A stretch of 64,000 bases of DNA from Thalassobaculum sp965228445 (GCA_965228445.1 OZ245813.1:1302001-1366000), one strand, 5' to 3'. Counted from the stretch's first letter, positions 53,375 through 61,787 are shown. Numbers and translations: made by a program. The notes: generated from the letters alone by a model not told the origin.

Positions 53375-54157
53375 CTAAGCGGCGAACCAGCCGCAATCGA
53401 CCGGCAGGGCCGTGCCGGTGATGTCGTCGCCCGCCGGACTGCACAGGAAGACCAGCGCCGCCGCCAGTTTCGCCGGACCGACGAAGCGTCCCATCGGACT
53501 GCGGTCGGAGGCGTAGCGCCTGGCGACCGTCTCGACATCCTCCCCGCTCTGGGCGGCGATGCCGGCGATCCGGTCCTCGATCGCCGGGGTCAGGACCGAG
53601 CCGGGGCACAGCGCGTTGCAGGTCACCCCGGTCCCCGCCGTCTCGATGGCAATGGCCCGCGCCATACCGATCAGCGCAGTCTTGGTGGTGACGTAGTCGA
53701 TGCGGTTCTCCGCCCCCCGGAAGCCGTAATAGGAGGACAGGTTGACGATCCTCCCCCAGCCCCGGGCCTTCATCCCCGGCAACGCCAGCCGGGCGGTGTG
53801 GAAGGGGGCCGTCAGATTGACCGCCAAGGACTCTTCCCAATGGGCCGGCACGAACTCCTCGATCGGCGAGAAGTGCCGGATCACGGCGTTGTTCACGACA
53901 ATGTCGAGGGAGCCGAAGCGCGCGGCGACGGCCGCGACCATCGCCTCGATCTGGCCGCCGTCGCGCAGGTCGGCGGGATCGAACGCCGCCTCCACCCCAT
54001 GGGCGCCGGCCAGCCTGTCGGCGGCCGCCTTTCCGTCCGCCTCGGAACAGAGCCCGTTGATCACCACGTTGGCCCCGGCGGCGGCCAACCCCTCCGCCAG
54101 GGCGTAGCCGAGCCCGGCGACGGAGCCGGTAACCAGCGCGGTACGTCCCGCCAGCAT
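53375..54157 (-). CDS. SDR-family oxidoreductase, 3-hydroxybutyrate dehydrogenase-like
   Basis: Classical short-chain dehydrogenase, 260 residues. Cofactor motif TGSVAGLG at residues 10-17, NNAV at 89-92 (NNAG variant), catalytic serine in NLSSYYG (141-142), Tyr155 and Lys159 in YVTTK. NAxCPGSVLTP follows, as in 3-hydroxybutyrate dehydrogenases. ATG 54157 follows GGAG. It converges with the antiporter gene and lies one base downstream of the second MmgE/PrpD gene, so they form an operon. Confidence 0.88.
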   Translation of the reverse strand: MLAGRTALVTGSVAGLGYALAEGLAAAGANVVINGLCSEADGKAAADRLAGAHGVEAAFDPADLRDGGQIEAMVAAVAARFGSLDIVVNNAVIRHFSPIEEFVPAHWEESLAVNLTAPFHTARLALPGMKARGWGRIVNLSSYYGFRGAENRIDYVTTKTALIGMARAIAIETAGTGVTCNALCPGSVLTPAIEDRIAGIAAQSGEDVETVARRYASDRSPMGRFVGPAKLAAALVFLCSPAGDDITGTALPVDCGWFAA

Positions 54158-54158
54158 C

Positions 54159-55517
54159 TCAGCTCCCCGCCGCCAGTCGGACGACCTCGCCGGCATCCGG
54201 CAGCGCGTCCAGCGTCCAGATCGCCTCGATCAGCGCATCCACCTCGCCGGCGAACCCGACCCCGTCGGCCAGGGTCGTCAGCTTGCTCTCCAACTCGCTG
54301 TCGCTGAGCGGGTTGGTCTTCGACCCACGGGCGGCCTGCACTTCGCGGGTCAGCCTACGACCGTCCTTCAGGTGGAGCGTCACCACCGCCGAAGCGACGT
54401 CGCGGCCGGCCTCGTCATGGAAGCGCACCTCCGGGCGGCCGGTGGCGGCGGTCTCGGCCACGGCGGCATCGGTGAACTCCGCCAGTCCGGCCCGGCCATG
54501 GGTGAGAACCATGGCGATCGCGTGCTGGGCACTGACCTGGGCCTCGCGGCCGGTGGCGATGTCGGGTCGGTCGGTGCGTTGCCGCAGCAACGGGTGCCCG
54601 GTGAGCTCGACCGAGGCGAGGTCGGCGGCCCGCACCTCCTCCTCCAGATACAGATCCAGACAGGCGTCCAGCACCGGGTTCAGCACAACGCCCACCGGAT
54701 AGGGCTTGAAGGCGTTGTCGGCGATCTCCCAGCGGTGGCCGAGATCGTCGTTCAGGGCGGCCGCGTCCGCCTCCTTGCCGTAGACCGCGAGATAGCCCCG
54801 CGCCCCGGTGAGCGGCCGTGCCGGGCCGGAGAAGCCGCGGGCGGCCATCTCGGCGGCGATCAGGCCGTTGCGGGCCGCCCCGCCGACGCTGGCACTCTTG
54901 GCCATGGTCCCGAGCGTATCGACCAGCCCGGAGGACTGGGCCGCCGCCGTGGCGAAGGCGCCGGTCATCTGCGTCGCATCCAGACCGAGCAGCGCCCCGC
55001 TCGCCGCCGCCGCACCGAAGGCGCCGCAGGTGGAGGTGATGTGCCAGCCGTGGCTGTAGTGGTAGGGCGACACCGCGAGCCCGATCCGGCACAGGACCTC
55101 GCCGCCGATCACGAAGGCGCGCAGCGCGTCGATCCCGGAGAAGGGATGCGCCTCCGCCCGGGCGAAGATCGGCGCGAAGACGACCGAGGCCGGATGGATG
55201 ATCGTCGCCTCGTGGGTATCGTCGAAGTCGAAGATGTTGGCGCCCATGGCGTTGACGAAGGCGGCACTCGGCGCGTCGAGCCGTTCGCTGCGCCCGATCA
55301 CGGTACTGGTCGGCGCTCCGCTGTAGGCGGCGGTGGTCGCCAGCACGATCTCGACCGCCGGCTCGCGGCAGCCAGCCAGCGCGGTGGCGAAGATATTCAT
55401 CAGCGAGCGCTTGGCCTCGTGGCGCACGTGTTCGGGAATGTCCTCCCAGCGCAGGTCGGCGGCGAACGCCGTGAGCGCAGCGTCCCCATCGCGGGCCGTG
55501 GCCCGATCCGTCTTCAT
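54159..55517 (-). CDS. MmgE/PrpD-family protein (copy 2)
   Basis: 452 residues, related to the protein at 33122. FVNAMGANIFDFDDTHEATI near residue 90-110 matches the NGxxxHxxDFDDTH block well and is more canonical than copy 1; later YSHGWHITSTCGAFGAAAAS and DNAFKPYPVGVVLNPVLDAC (K-x-Y-P-x-C region with valine in place of cysteine). ATG 55517 follows GAAGAGG. Two genes later in reading sense is the SDR, suggesting a hydratase-dehydrogenase pair on one substrate. No palindrome of the upstream regulon is present. Confidence 0.87.
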   Translation of the reverse strand: MKTDRATARDGDAALTAFAADLRWEDIPEHVRHEAKRSLMNIFATALAGCREPAVEIVLATTAAYSGAPTSTVIGRSERLDAPSAAFVNAMGANIFDFDDTHEATIIHPASVVFAPIFARAEAHPFSGIDALRAFVIGGEVLCRIGLAVSPYHYSHGWHITSTCGAFGAAAASGALLGLDATQMTGAFATAAAQSSGLVDTLGTMAKSASVGGAARNGLIAAEMAARGFSGPARPLTGARGYLAVYGKEADAAALNDDLGHRWEIADNAFKPYPVGVVLNPVLDACLDLYLEEEVRAADLASVELTGHPLLRQRTDRPDIATGREAQVSAQHAIAMVLTHGRAGLAEFTDAAVAETAATGRPEVRFHDEAGRDVASAVVTLHLKDGRRLTREVQAARGSKTNPLSDSELESKLTTLADGVGFAGEVDALIEAIWTLDALPDAGEVVRLAAGS

Positions 55518-55751
55518 CCCATCCTCTTCCGCAGGTCTTTGTGCCCGTGGGCCATCCGAGCACGCCGCGCCGGTCTGAGGCCAGACCCGTTCGCAGGACC
55601 GCAATGAGACGCTGGGGCAAGAATTTTGAGACACCGGGAACATCCGGCCCCCCGGAACTCGGCAATAATAAGGTTAACCGATCGTGCGGCGGAGATAATC
55701 CGGGCGGAAATCGGCGTACCGATCTTGTGGGATCCAGAAAGGAGACCCCAA

Positions 55752-56396
55752 ATGAATTCGCTCAGAGGCAAGGCGGCGAACGCTGCGGGGCCCGCCGCCA
55801 AGCCGCTCCTGGTGATCGATCCCGATGTCCGCGACGCCGACTGCCTGATCGCGGATCTCTCCGACAGCGTCGATATTCTGCTTCTCGTGCCCGGCCGCAG
55901 CGGCTTAGGCCAGATCGCCGACTTTCTCGCCGACCGACGCGACGTTCCCGCGCTGCACATTCTCAGTCACGGCCGACCGGGCGCGCTGATGCTCGCCGGC
56001 AGCCGGATCGACCTGGCGGCGCTGGTGCTCAGCCATCAGACCCTAGAGACCATCGGCGGCACGCTCGGTCCCGACGCCAGGGTCGTGCTGTACGGCTGCT
56101 CGGTGCTGGCGGGACCGAAGGGGGCGAGCTTCGCGCGTTTCCTGTCCGTCGTCCTGCGCGCCGAGATCTCCGGCTCGCTGATGCCGGTCGGCAACCTGGC
56201 GCTCGGCGGCGACTGGATCCTGCGCGACGCCCAGGGCGATTGGGTCGAGCCGATCTTCAGCGCCCAGGCCCGCGCGGTCTATCCCGGCCTGCTGACCGAG
56301 CCGGCCATCACCGGGACGGCCGGAGACGGCAACACCGTCTCGCTGGCCGGCGTCCCGCTCGGCGACCCGCAGAGCGGCTGGTTCGCGTTCTCCTGA
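55752..56396 (+). CDS. Stand-alone DUF4347 (caspase-like fold) protein
   Basis: 214 residues, almost entirely a DUF4347 domain. The hallmark histidine is His73 in PALHILSHGRPGALMLAG, and the cysteine Cys116 in VVLYGCSVLAG, followed by EISGSLMPVGNLALGGDWIL. DUF4347 usually forms the N-terminus of giant RTX/cadherin adhesins and has the His/Cys arrangement of clan CD cysteine peptidases. Here it ends soon after the domain (QSGWFAFS), and no adhesin repeats follow. ATG 55752 follows AAAGGAG. No signal peptide. Function unknown; protein processing is an inference. Confidence 0.8.
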   Translation: MNSLRGKAANAAGPAAKPLLVIDPDVRDADCLIADLSDSVDILLLVPGRSGLGQIADFLADRRDVPALHILSHGRPGALMLAGSRIDLAALVLSHQTLETIGGTLGPDARVVLYGCSVLAGPKGASFARFLSVVLRAEISGSLMPVGNLALGGDWILRDAQGDWVEPIFSAQARAVYPGLLTEPAITGTAGDGNTVSLAGVPLGDPQSGWFAFS

Positions 56397-56410
56397 GCTC
56401 CGGGGGGAGG

Positions 56411-56450
56411 CCCGGGGTCCGGTCCGTCCGTCTGGACGCCGGACCCCGGG
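56411..56450 (+). terminator. Strong hairpin after the DUF4347 gene
   Basis: Perfect 12-bp stem CCCGGGGTCCGG (56411-56422) / CCGGACCCCGGG (56439-56450) with a 16-base loop, 15 bases after the DUF4347 stop. It closes the DUF4347 transcript before the amidinotransferase gene. Confidence 0.65.
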
Positions 56451-56575
56451 TAAGGAGCCCGTCCCGAAATCCATGTCCCCGAATTCCGTGGGTGGTGCCG
56501 CCGGCGACCGCACTGCACCATTGGTCCGAACCGATGCGACCGATGCCCCTGCGATCCAGGAAGGACCTCCATCCC

Positions 56576-57583
56576 ATGACCGTCAAACCCTCGGCCCACT
56601 GGGTCTATAACGAGACCATCCGCCTCTTCGCCGCCCCGGCCGAGCCCGCCTTCCATACCGAGGGCGAGATGACCTCCATCTGGGGCCGCAACTGGGGCGT
56701 CGACAACGATGTCGGCCGTCTGCGCGCGGTCATGGTGCACCGGCCGGGCCCGGAGATGGACGTGGTCGACCCGTCCCAGCGCATCGCGTCCACCGGTTCC
56801 TTCGGCAATGTCGAGCACGGCTGGTACTTCCAGAGCGAGAGCGTCCCCGATTTCGACGAGATGCGCGCCCAGCACGACGCGCTGGTCGCCGCGCTGAAGC
56901 AAGAGGGCGTGGAGGTGTTCGAGGTCGACGGCGTCACCGACGGGCGGCTGAAATCCTGCTACACCCGCGATCCCTTCGTCATGGTGAAGGGCGGGGCCAT
57001 CATCAGCCGCATGGGCGCGCGCATCCGCCGGGGCGAGGTGCTGGCGATCACCCGTACGCTCGCCGAGCTCGGCATTCCGATCCTGCGCACCCTGTCCGGC
57101 ACCGCCCTGTTCGAGGGCGGCAGCTTCGCCTGGATCGATGCCAAGACCGTCGTCGTCGGCTGCGGCATCCGGGTGAACCGGGAGGCCGCCCGCCAGATCG
57201 CCGAGGTGCTGGCGACCCAGGGGGTGGAACTGCTGGCGATCGACCTGCCCGGCCACGACATCCATATCGACGGCCAGTTCCTCATGGTCGACACGGACCT
57301 CGCCCTGATCGACCAGGACCGCCTGCCCTACTCGTTCCTGGAGACCCTGAAGGAGAAGGGCATCCGCACCATCGAGATCAGCCCGGCCGACAACCGCGCG
57401 ATCATCAACTCCCTGGCGGTCGCGCCGGGCCGGCTGATCATGCCCCAGGGCGGCACCAACGAGACCCTGGACAAGCTCGCCGCCGCCGGGGTGACGTGGA
57501 CCACCATCGACTACGAGAAGATGATGCTGAACGGCGGCGGCATCCACTGTTCCACCATGCCGCTGATCCGGGACCCGGTTTAG
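56576..57583 (+). CDS. Amidinotransferase-family hydrolase (dimethylargininase-like)
   Basis: 335-residue pentein-fold enzyme. Guanidino-modifying residues are visible: LFEGGSFAW with Glu180, GHDIHIDGQFLMVD with His230, and the catalytic cysteine 325 in NGGGIHCSTMPLIRD. VMVHRPGPEMDVVDPSQ and SCYTRDPFVMVKGGAII match arginine deiminase/DDAH relatives. Length and single domain favour a DDAH- or amidinotransferase-like enzyme over the longer arginine deiminase. ATG 56576 follows GGAAGGA. Last gene before the low-GC defence insert. Confidence 0.87.
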   Translation: MTVKPSAHWVYNETIRLFAAPAEPAFHTEGEMTSIWGRNWGVDNDVGRLRAVMVHRPGPEMDVVDPSQRIASTGSFGNVEHGWYFQSESVPDFDEMRAQHDALVAALKQEGVEVFEVDGVTDGRLKSCYTRDPFVMVKGGAIISRMGARIRRGEVLAITRTLAELGIPILRTLSGTALFEGGSFAWIDAKTVVVGCGIRVNREAARQIAEVLATQGVELLAIDLPGHDIHIDGQFLMVDTDLALIDQDRLPYSFLETLKEKGIRTIEISPADNRAIINSLAVAPGRLIMPQGGTNETLDKLAAAGVTWTTIDYEKMMLNGGGIHCSTMPLIRDPV

Positions 57584-57725
57584 GGGGTGGGGGGATTCGT
57601 CAGGGACCGTTCGAGACCTTCGGAGAGTGAGAGTGATCGACGCTCACGACCCCATAGCGGCCGCTCGAGATCTATAGTAGGCGGTTCGACCCGTTGTGGA
57701 CGTTCGCAGATGTTACGGCGTATGC

Positions 57726-58277
57726 CTATTCTGCAGCTGGTAGCTGATCGACCGAAAAGTCATAGTGTCCTTCGGCGATCTTCCCTTGGGCTTCTTTGAA
57801 AGCCGATTCCGGCGGCGTGATGCTGCTGCTTCGCGCGATATCCATCCGATCCATCAGTTCGGCCAAGGCGTCTTCTGCGGCCTGTACATCGCCCAAAGCG
57901 GTGATCGTTGCGGCGCGGCGGAAGCGGTCCTGCAACGCCTTGAACTCAGCCGCCAAACGCGAAATTTCATCCACGCTGGTTTCGAACTTCAAGGCGTCGG
58001 CCAAGGCGGGGAACAAACTGGCTATTAACGCCAGCACTGCCATAACCCATTCCAACCCCCATTCCTGCAAGATAGAAAGCCCGGCGAAGCCGCCGATGAC
58101 GATAGGCGCTGCAACGAAGAATTGTTTCTGCCGGCGTACGCGCCGAAGCCAAATGTAAAGCGTGGTGGATGTGTACAGGCAAGATTCCTCCTGCCGCCGG
58201 CATTCCGCGATGATCGCTCTGCGGCGGTCGTTTACAGGACGTGGATCGGGATTCGATCCCCGAATATCTTCTGCCAT
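57726..58277 (-). CDS. SLATT-domain two-TM protein (predicted CBASS effector)
   Basis: 183 residues. After a basic, helical N-terminus (VNDRRRAIIAECRRQEESCL; LYIWLRRVRRQKQFF) come two hydrophobic helices (about 53-69 and 76-95: FFVAAPIVIGGFAGLSIL; WVMAVLALIASLFPALADAL) and a C-terminal helix (SVDEISRLAAEFKALQDRFR). This is the SLATT plan (SMODS and SLOG-associating two-TM), predicted to open pores or disrupt the membrane when triggered by a nucleotide signal. Its first 46 bases overlap the end of the CD-NTase gene in another frame, so the two are translationally coupled. AT-richer than the flanking genes. Confidence 0.82.
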   Translation of the reverse strand: MAEDIRGSNPDPRPVNDRRRAIIAECRRQEESCLYTSTTLYIWLRRVRRQKQFFVAAPIVIGGFAGLSILQEWGLEWVMAVLALIASLFPALADALKFETSVDEISRLAAEFKALQDRFRRAATITALGDVQAAEDALAELMDRMDIARSSSITPPESAFKEAQGKIAEGHYDFSVDQLPAAE

Positions 58278-59140
58278 TCTTCACCCGCTAAGATAGTGTA
58301 ATCGTTGTATTCATCGTTGCATGCGCGGATCGCCCGATCGCGGGCGGTTTGCGCCCTTGATAGCCAAGCATCACCGAGGTTGATGGATTCGAGCGTCCCA
58401 GGGATGGTCAAATTCGCCCAAGCCTTGTTGCAAAGCCATTCCAAAAAATCGCGGACAAACCAATCGTAGTAGAAATAATCATGCTGCCGGTATGCGTAGG
58501 TTGGCATGAACTCGGCCACCAACAACTCGATTTGGTAGGATTTTAGCGGCACGTTGCAATGCCGCTTCCATGTCTTGAGCATCTGTGCCATCGGTCGCAC
58601 GTTGCCGCTTGCGTTGCCATCGGCGGCATCGATGAAGGCGATCTCGGCTTGGGGGTCGACCAGTTTCCATCGCCCGCCATCGTTGGTATCGGGCATATAG
58701 AACCGACCGTGGTTATCGTATCGGAACGCCGGTACTACCTCGACCGAGATCGTATTGAAGCCGACGATAACCACTTGTCCGTCGCCGCGCATATTGGTTT
58801 GGGAATAGGTCTCAAGCAGATGCGCACGAACCTCTTGCAGCAATGCCGATTGCTTATTGCCCTGATAAGTTTCAATGCGATGATAAACTTCCAGTGGCAA
58901 CTCGAAGAAGATATCGACGTCACTCGGCGGTGCAACGGCCGTTCCCTTACCCCATGATCCAACGATGAATCCGCATGGGCTTTCGGTAGATTCGTCGTAA
59001 TAGGCCCGATGAAGCGACTTCCGGACGCCATGCTGTTTGCCCAAGCCATCATCGATCTGAGCCTTCGATAACTTCAGATCTTCATGAAAATGGCGGAACC
59101 GCTGCCTTACCCCTGCCCACATACGAATCGCCCTTTGCAT
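58232..59140 (-). CDS. CD-NTase (SMODS nucleotidyltransferase), CBASS-like
   Basis: 302-residue cGAS/DncV-like nucleotidyltransferase. The catalytic core is GSWGKGTAVAPPSDVDIFFE: Gly61-Ser62 plus Asp74 and Asp76, with the third acid probably Glu134 in ISVEVVPAFR. The C-terminal part (MLKTWKRHCNVPLKSYQIEL) matches the helical domain that lines the nucleotide pocket. It should make a cyclic or linear oligonucleotide on phage infection. ATG 59140 is the longest start; ATG 59122 with AAAGGG upstream is equally plausible. First gene of a two-gene operon with the SLATT protein; no Cap2/Cap3 or HORMA gene is present. AT-richer than flanks. Confidence 0.86.
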   Translation of the reverse strand: MQRAIRMWAGVRQRFRHFHEDLKLSKAQIDDGLGKQHGVRKSLHRAYYDESTESPCGFIVGSWGKGTAVAPPSDVDIFFELPLEVYHRIETYQGNKQSALLQEVRAHLLETYSQTNMRGDGQVVIVGFNTISVEVVPAFRYDNHGRFYMPDTNDGGRWKLVDPQAEIAFIDAADGNASGNVRPMAQMLKTWKRHCNVPLKSYQIELLVAEFMPTYAYRQHDYFYYDWFVRDFLEWLCNKAWANLTIPGTLESINLGDAWLSRAQTARDRAIRACNDEYNDYTILAGEEWQKIFGDRIPIHVL

Positions 59141-59598
59141 GAGAAATTATTCGGGATTCAAGCTATGAGCACACCCTAGAGCGGCTGCATTCCGCCGAAA
59201 TTCCGAATAAGCCGGTGGAATAACTGCCCATCGCAGACGCAATAATGGAGAATCGGCAGCGAACACGCAATTCGCGAAGGCTAACCGTTTCAACCATTCG
59301 GAAACGAATAGGATCAAGGACCGCTGACTCGGGTATGACTCTCAAAGCTGCCTGTCCGCTCTCCACCCATTTTCACCGTCGAACAGGACCGATATTCTGG
59401 ACATGACGCAACCAAGTCATTGGCTAATATTTCGCCACCATCCGTAATCCGGATGGATACGGTCGCCGCCGTTCCCGCCGCTTCATACGTCCAGCGCCGA
59501 TCTCACATCCCGAACAGACTACCGTAGCCCTCACCCCGGACAGCCGCAGGCAGGGCCAGAGGCTGGACTGGTTGGCCGACAGGACCGGGCGCCGCAGG
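59141..59598. other. Intergenic stretch between defence pair and methyltransferase
   Basis: 458 bases. 59141-59500 is AT-richer than flanking genes and should contain the promoter of the CD-NTase operon (AT-rich run near 59145-59175); no convincing gene, RNA or hairpin was seen there. 59503-59600 is the racemase-fold gene remnant listed separately. Confidence 0.6.
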
Positions 59599-59600
59599 TC
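59503..59600 (-). pseudogene. 3'-end remnant of a racemase-fold gene
   Basis: About 90 bases that align to the 3' end of the intact gene at 60951-61787 (right copy 60957-61062) at roughly 90 percent identity, with a 13-base deletion (frameshift). Reverse-strand translation gives RRPVLSANQSSLWPCLRLSG, then after the deletion GYGSLFGM and its own stop (59503-59505). Homology stops exactly at the stop codon of the methyltransferase gene. It records a past duplication or insertion at this site. Confidence 0.75.
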
Positions 59601-60852
59601 AGATCCGCGGCATCGGCGTTGTGCTGAGCACCAGATTGCCCGCGCTATGCAGGCCCTGATACAGGACCACAAACTCGCGCAGGAAGGTGCGCCAGCTCAG
59701 GTTGCCCGTCAGCGATTTATGGATCTTCTTCAGGGTCCGCTGGCCGTCGATCGCCCGCAGGATCGGCGCCGTCATCTCCGACCCGGGGAGACTGACCTGG
59801 CGGCTCTGCAGTCCGACATTCACGGTCATCTGATAGGCGTTGTTCTGAACCTGCGGCGCCGCACCGTAGCTCAGGCCGATCAGCGTGGGGATCGCACTGC
59901 CGTCCTCTATCAGCCGCTCCGGGTTCGGATCGCGGTGGGGCTCGACCATGTAGCAATTATGCATCGCGATATCGCCGCCCATCTTTTCGGCGAACGCGCA
60001 CCGCTCGATCCAGGGCAGCGACTTCACTTTGTTGCGGAGCCCCTCGTCCCGCAGCAGCATCATCGGGTTGTAGAAGATCGAGGGGGCGAATGCGGCGATC
60101 TTCAGCCCCGCACCTTCCGCGAGGTCGTGAAGCTCCTCGACCGTGAACGACCGGTCCGACGGATTGAGGTACCGGTCCGCGATCTCTACATCCGAGATCA
60201 TGGTGTTGTTTTCAAACATCGGGTTGCGCTTGAGCTGACTGGTCGGCGGCAGACTCTCGATCAGGGCGCGCGCCATCGCGACACCGTCGGGCGAGCGAGG
60301 GGCCCCCACGGCCAGAAGCATCTCCTGCACCTGATAGACCCCGGATCGTCCCAGGGTCCCGTAGGCCATGACCCCGATCCCGCCGCCGGGTGCGACAAGC
60401 GATGAGAGGACGCCCAGCACCGTCGCCTGATCGCCCACGTGGTTGATCACACCGCAGAAGTCGATGTAGTCGAACGTGCCCGAGACCAGATCCGGGAGAT
60501 CCTGGATACGCCCCAGGAGGAAGCGCGTATCTGGAATGGCCGCCGCCTTGGCGCGGCGTTCCGCTATGGTCCGGGAGGCTTCCGACAGGTCGATATAGGT
60601 GATCTCTGCCGGGCAGTTCAGCGCCTTGAGCTGGCTCCCCAGCCCGACGACGGCATCCCCCGTCCCGCCCCCTGCGACCAGAATCCGAAGCGGCTTGGAG
60701 AAATCCCGTCTCCCTTCGAAAATATGGTGGTTGATGAAGCGGATGTCGGAAGGCAGCCCGACCTGAATCGGAAGCGTCTCGGCCGAAGCCGGGCGAAAGG
60801 GGTAGGGATGCTGTTCATAGAATTCCTTGACCTTTGCCTGATCGAATTCCAT
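59599..60852 (-). CDS. Class I SAM-dependent methyltransferase
   Basis: 417 residues from ATG 60852 (an in-frame ATG at 60873 is possible; GAGGGTG precedes 60852). Motif I is LRILVAGGGTGDAVVGLG near residue 60, the acidic end of strand two is EITYIDLSEASRTIAERRA, and GTFDYIDFCGVINHVGD followed by LVAPGGGIGVMAYG are motifs II-III. EFYEQHPYPFRPAS at the N-terminus matches a group of methyltransferases that act on small molecules or in natural-product loci. The last 130 residues (APILRAIDGQRTLKKIHKSL) are an added winged-helix-like domain. Bracketed by racemase-gene 3' repeats. Substrate unknown. Confidence 0.82.
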   Translation of the reverse strand: MEFDQAKVKEFYEQHPYPFRPASAETLPIQVGLPSDIRFINHHIFEGRRDFSKPLRILVAGGGTGDAVVGLGSQLKALNCPAEITYIDLSEASRTIAERRAKAAAIPDTRFLLGRIQDLPDLVSGTFDYIDFCGVINHVGDQATVLGVLSSLVAPGGGIGVMAYGTLGRSGVYQVQEMLLAVGAPRSPDGVAMARALIESLPPTSQLKRNPMFENNTMISDVEIADRYLNPSDRSFTVEELHDLAEGAGLKIAAFAPSIFYNPMMLLRDEGLRNKVKSLPWIERCAFAEKMGGDIAMHNCYMVEPHRDPNPERLIEDGSAIPTLIGLSYGAAPQVQNNAYQMTVNVGLQSRQVSLPGSEMTAPILRAIDGQRTLKKIHKSLTGNLSWRTFLREFVVLYQGLHSAGNLVLSTTPMPRI

Positions 60853-60950
60853 CGCACCCTCACCCTCTGCCATTCGGACCGAGACGGAGTGGCCAGCATA
60901 TACCGATCGCGCGTGTTACGAGAGATCGCAGGTCTGAGGAGAGCGCCCGG

Positions 60951-61787
60951 CTAAAGCCCGAACAGGCTTCCGTAGCCCGACACCTGCGCCTTCACCCCGG
61001 ACAGGCGCAGGCAGTGCCAAAGGCTGACCTGGTTGGCCGAGAGGACCGGGCGCTGCAGGTCGCGCTCCAGGGCGTCCAGGATCGCCACGCAGCGGAAGCC
61101 GGTGCCGGCGATGAACACGCCGTCGGCCTCGGCCGGGCAGGCGTTGCGGATCTGGGTGTAGAGCGGCTCCACCTGCTGCTCGAAGCCCAGGCCTTGCGGA
61201 TACATCTCGCCATGCGGCACGTCGCGCCAGCCGCGGCCCGGATCGTAGCTGAGCGGGCCGACCGGCTCGACGCCGAGCCCGCGGTAATAGGCCATCGCCT
61301 TCTCGGCGGTAGCGGCGTTGAACCAGGGCGGCAGCACGATGAAGGGACGGCGCACGCCGGCGGCCCGCATCGCCGCCTGGCCGTCGAGCCCGTTTGTGGT
61401 GACGATGGTGTCCGGCCGCACGATCGCCGAGAGGGCGTCGACCACGGCCTCGTCCCAGCCGGCCCCGCCCAGGATGCTGCTGGAACTGTGGCCGATCACC
61501 ACCGCCCCCAGGCGCATGGCGGCGAAATGCTCGGCCCCGCGCTGCAGGTCCGGCTCCAGGATCACGGCGGTGCGGTCGTCGGTCCAGCGGGCCCAGGGCG
61601 ATCTGGCGGCGACCCGGGCGGCATGGACGGAGACATGGGGCGGGCACATCGCCCACCACTCGGCCTCGGGCACCGCCTCGCTGGAGACGATGAACATGCC
61701 GATCCGGGCCTGCCATCCCCAGTTGTCCTGGGCCCAGGTGTCGGCGGAGATGGTCACCTCAGGCGGCTCCGGCCAGGCGTCCGGCAT
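60951..61787 (-). CDS. Asp/Glu racemase-fold protein (arylmalonate decarboxylase/maleate isomerase-like)
   Basis: 278 residues, with the C-terminal block PVLSANQVSLWHCLRLSG typical of the arylmalonate decarboxylase/maleate isomerase group. The two catalytic cysteines of that group are not in place: VVIGHSSSSIL stands where ACTS is expected and FIAGTGFRCVAIL where the SCTN block is expected, so reaction type is uncertain. ATG 61787 overlaps the amidotransferase gene by 29 bases; GTG 61757, just after its stop, is an alternative. Its 3' end is duplicated at 59503-59600. Confidence 0.75.
   Translation of the reverse strand: MPDAWPEPPEVTISADTWAQDNWGWQARIGMFIVSSEAVPEAEWWAMCPPHVSVHAARVAARSPWARWTDDRTAVILEPDLQRGAEHFAAMRLGAVVIGHSSSSILGGAGWDEAVVDALSAIVRPDTIVTTNGLDGQAAMRAAGVRRPFIVLPPWFNAATAEKAMAYYRGLGVEPVGPLSYDPGRGWRDVPHGEMYPQGLGFEQQVEPLYTQIRNACPAEADGVFIAGTGFRCVAILDALERDLQRPVLSANQVSLWHCLRLSGVKAQVSGYGSLFGL

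Noticed and set aside
53725..53745. Additional GTTGACGATCC match to the regulon operator
   Set aside because: It is only a half-site and lies inside the SDR coding sequence, where it encodes conserved residues.
57584..57725. tRNA or attachment site at the left edge of the defence insert
   Set aside because: I could not fold a tRNA or find a direct repeat of this stretch on the right side of the insert.
59163..59366. Possible 67-residue reverse-strand gene upstream of the CD-NTase
   Set aside because: No ribosome-binding site, no recognisable features, and it occupies the expected promoter area of the defence operon.
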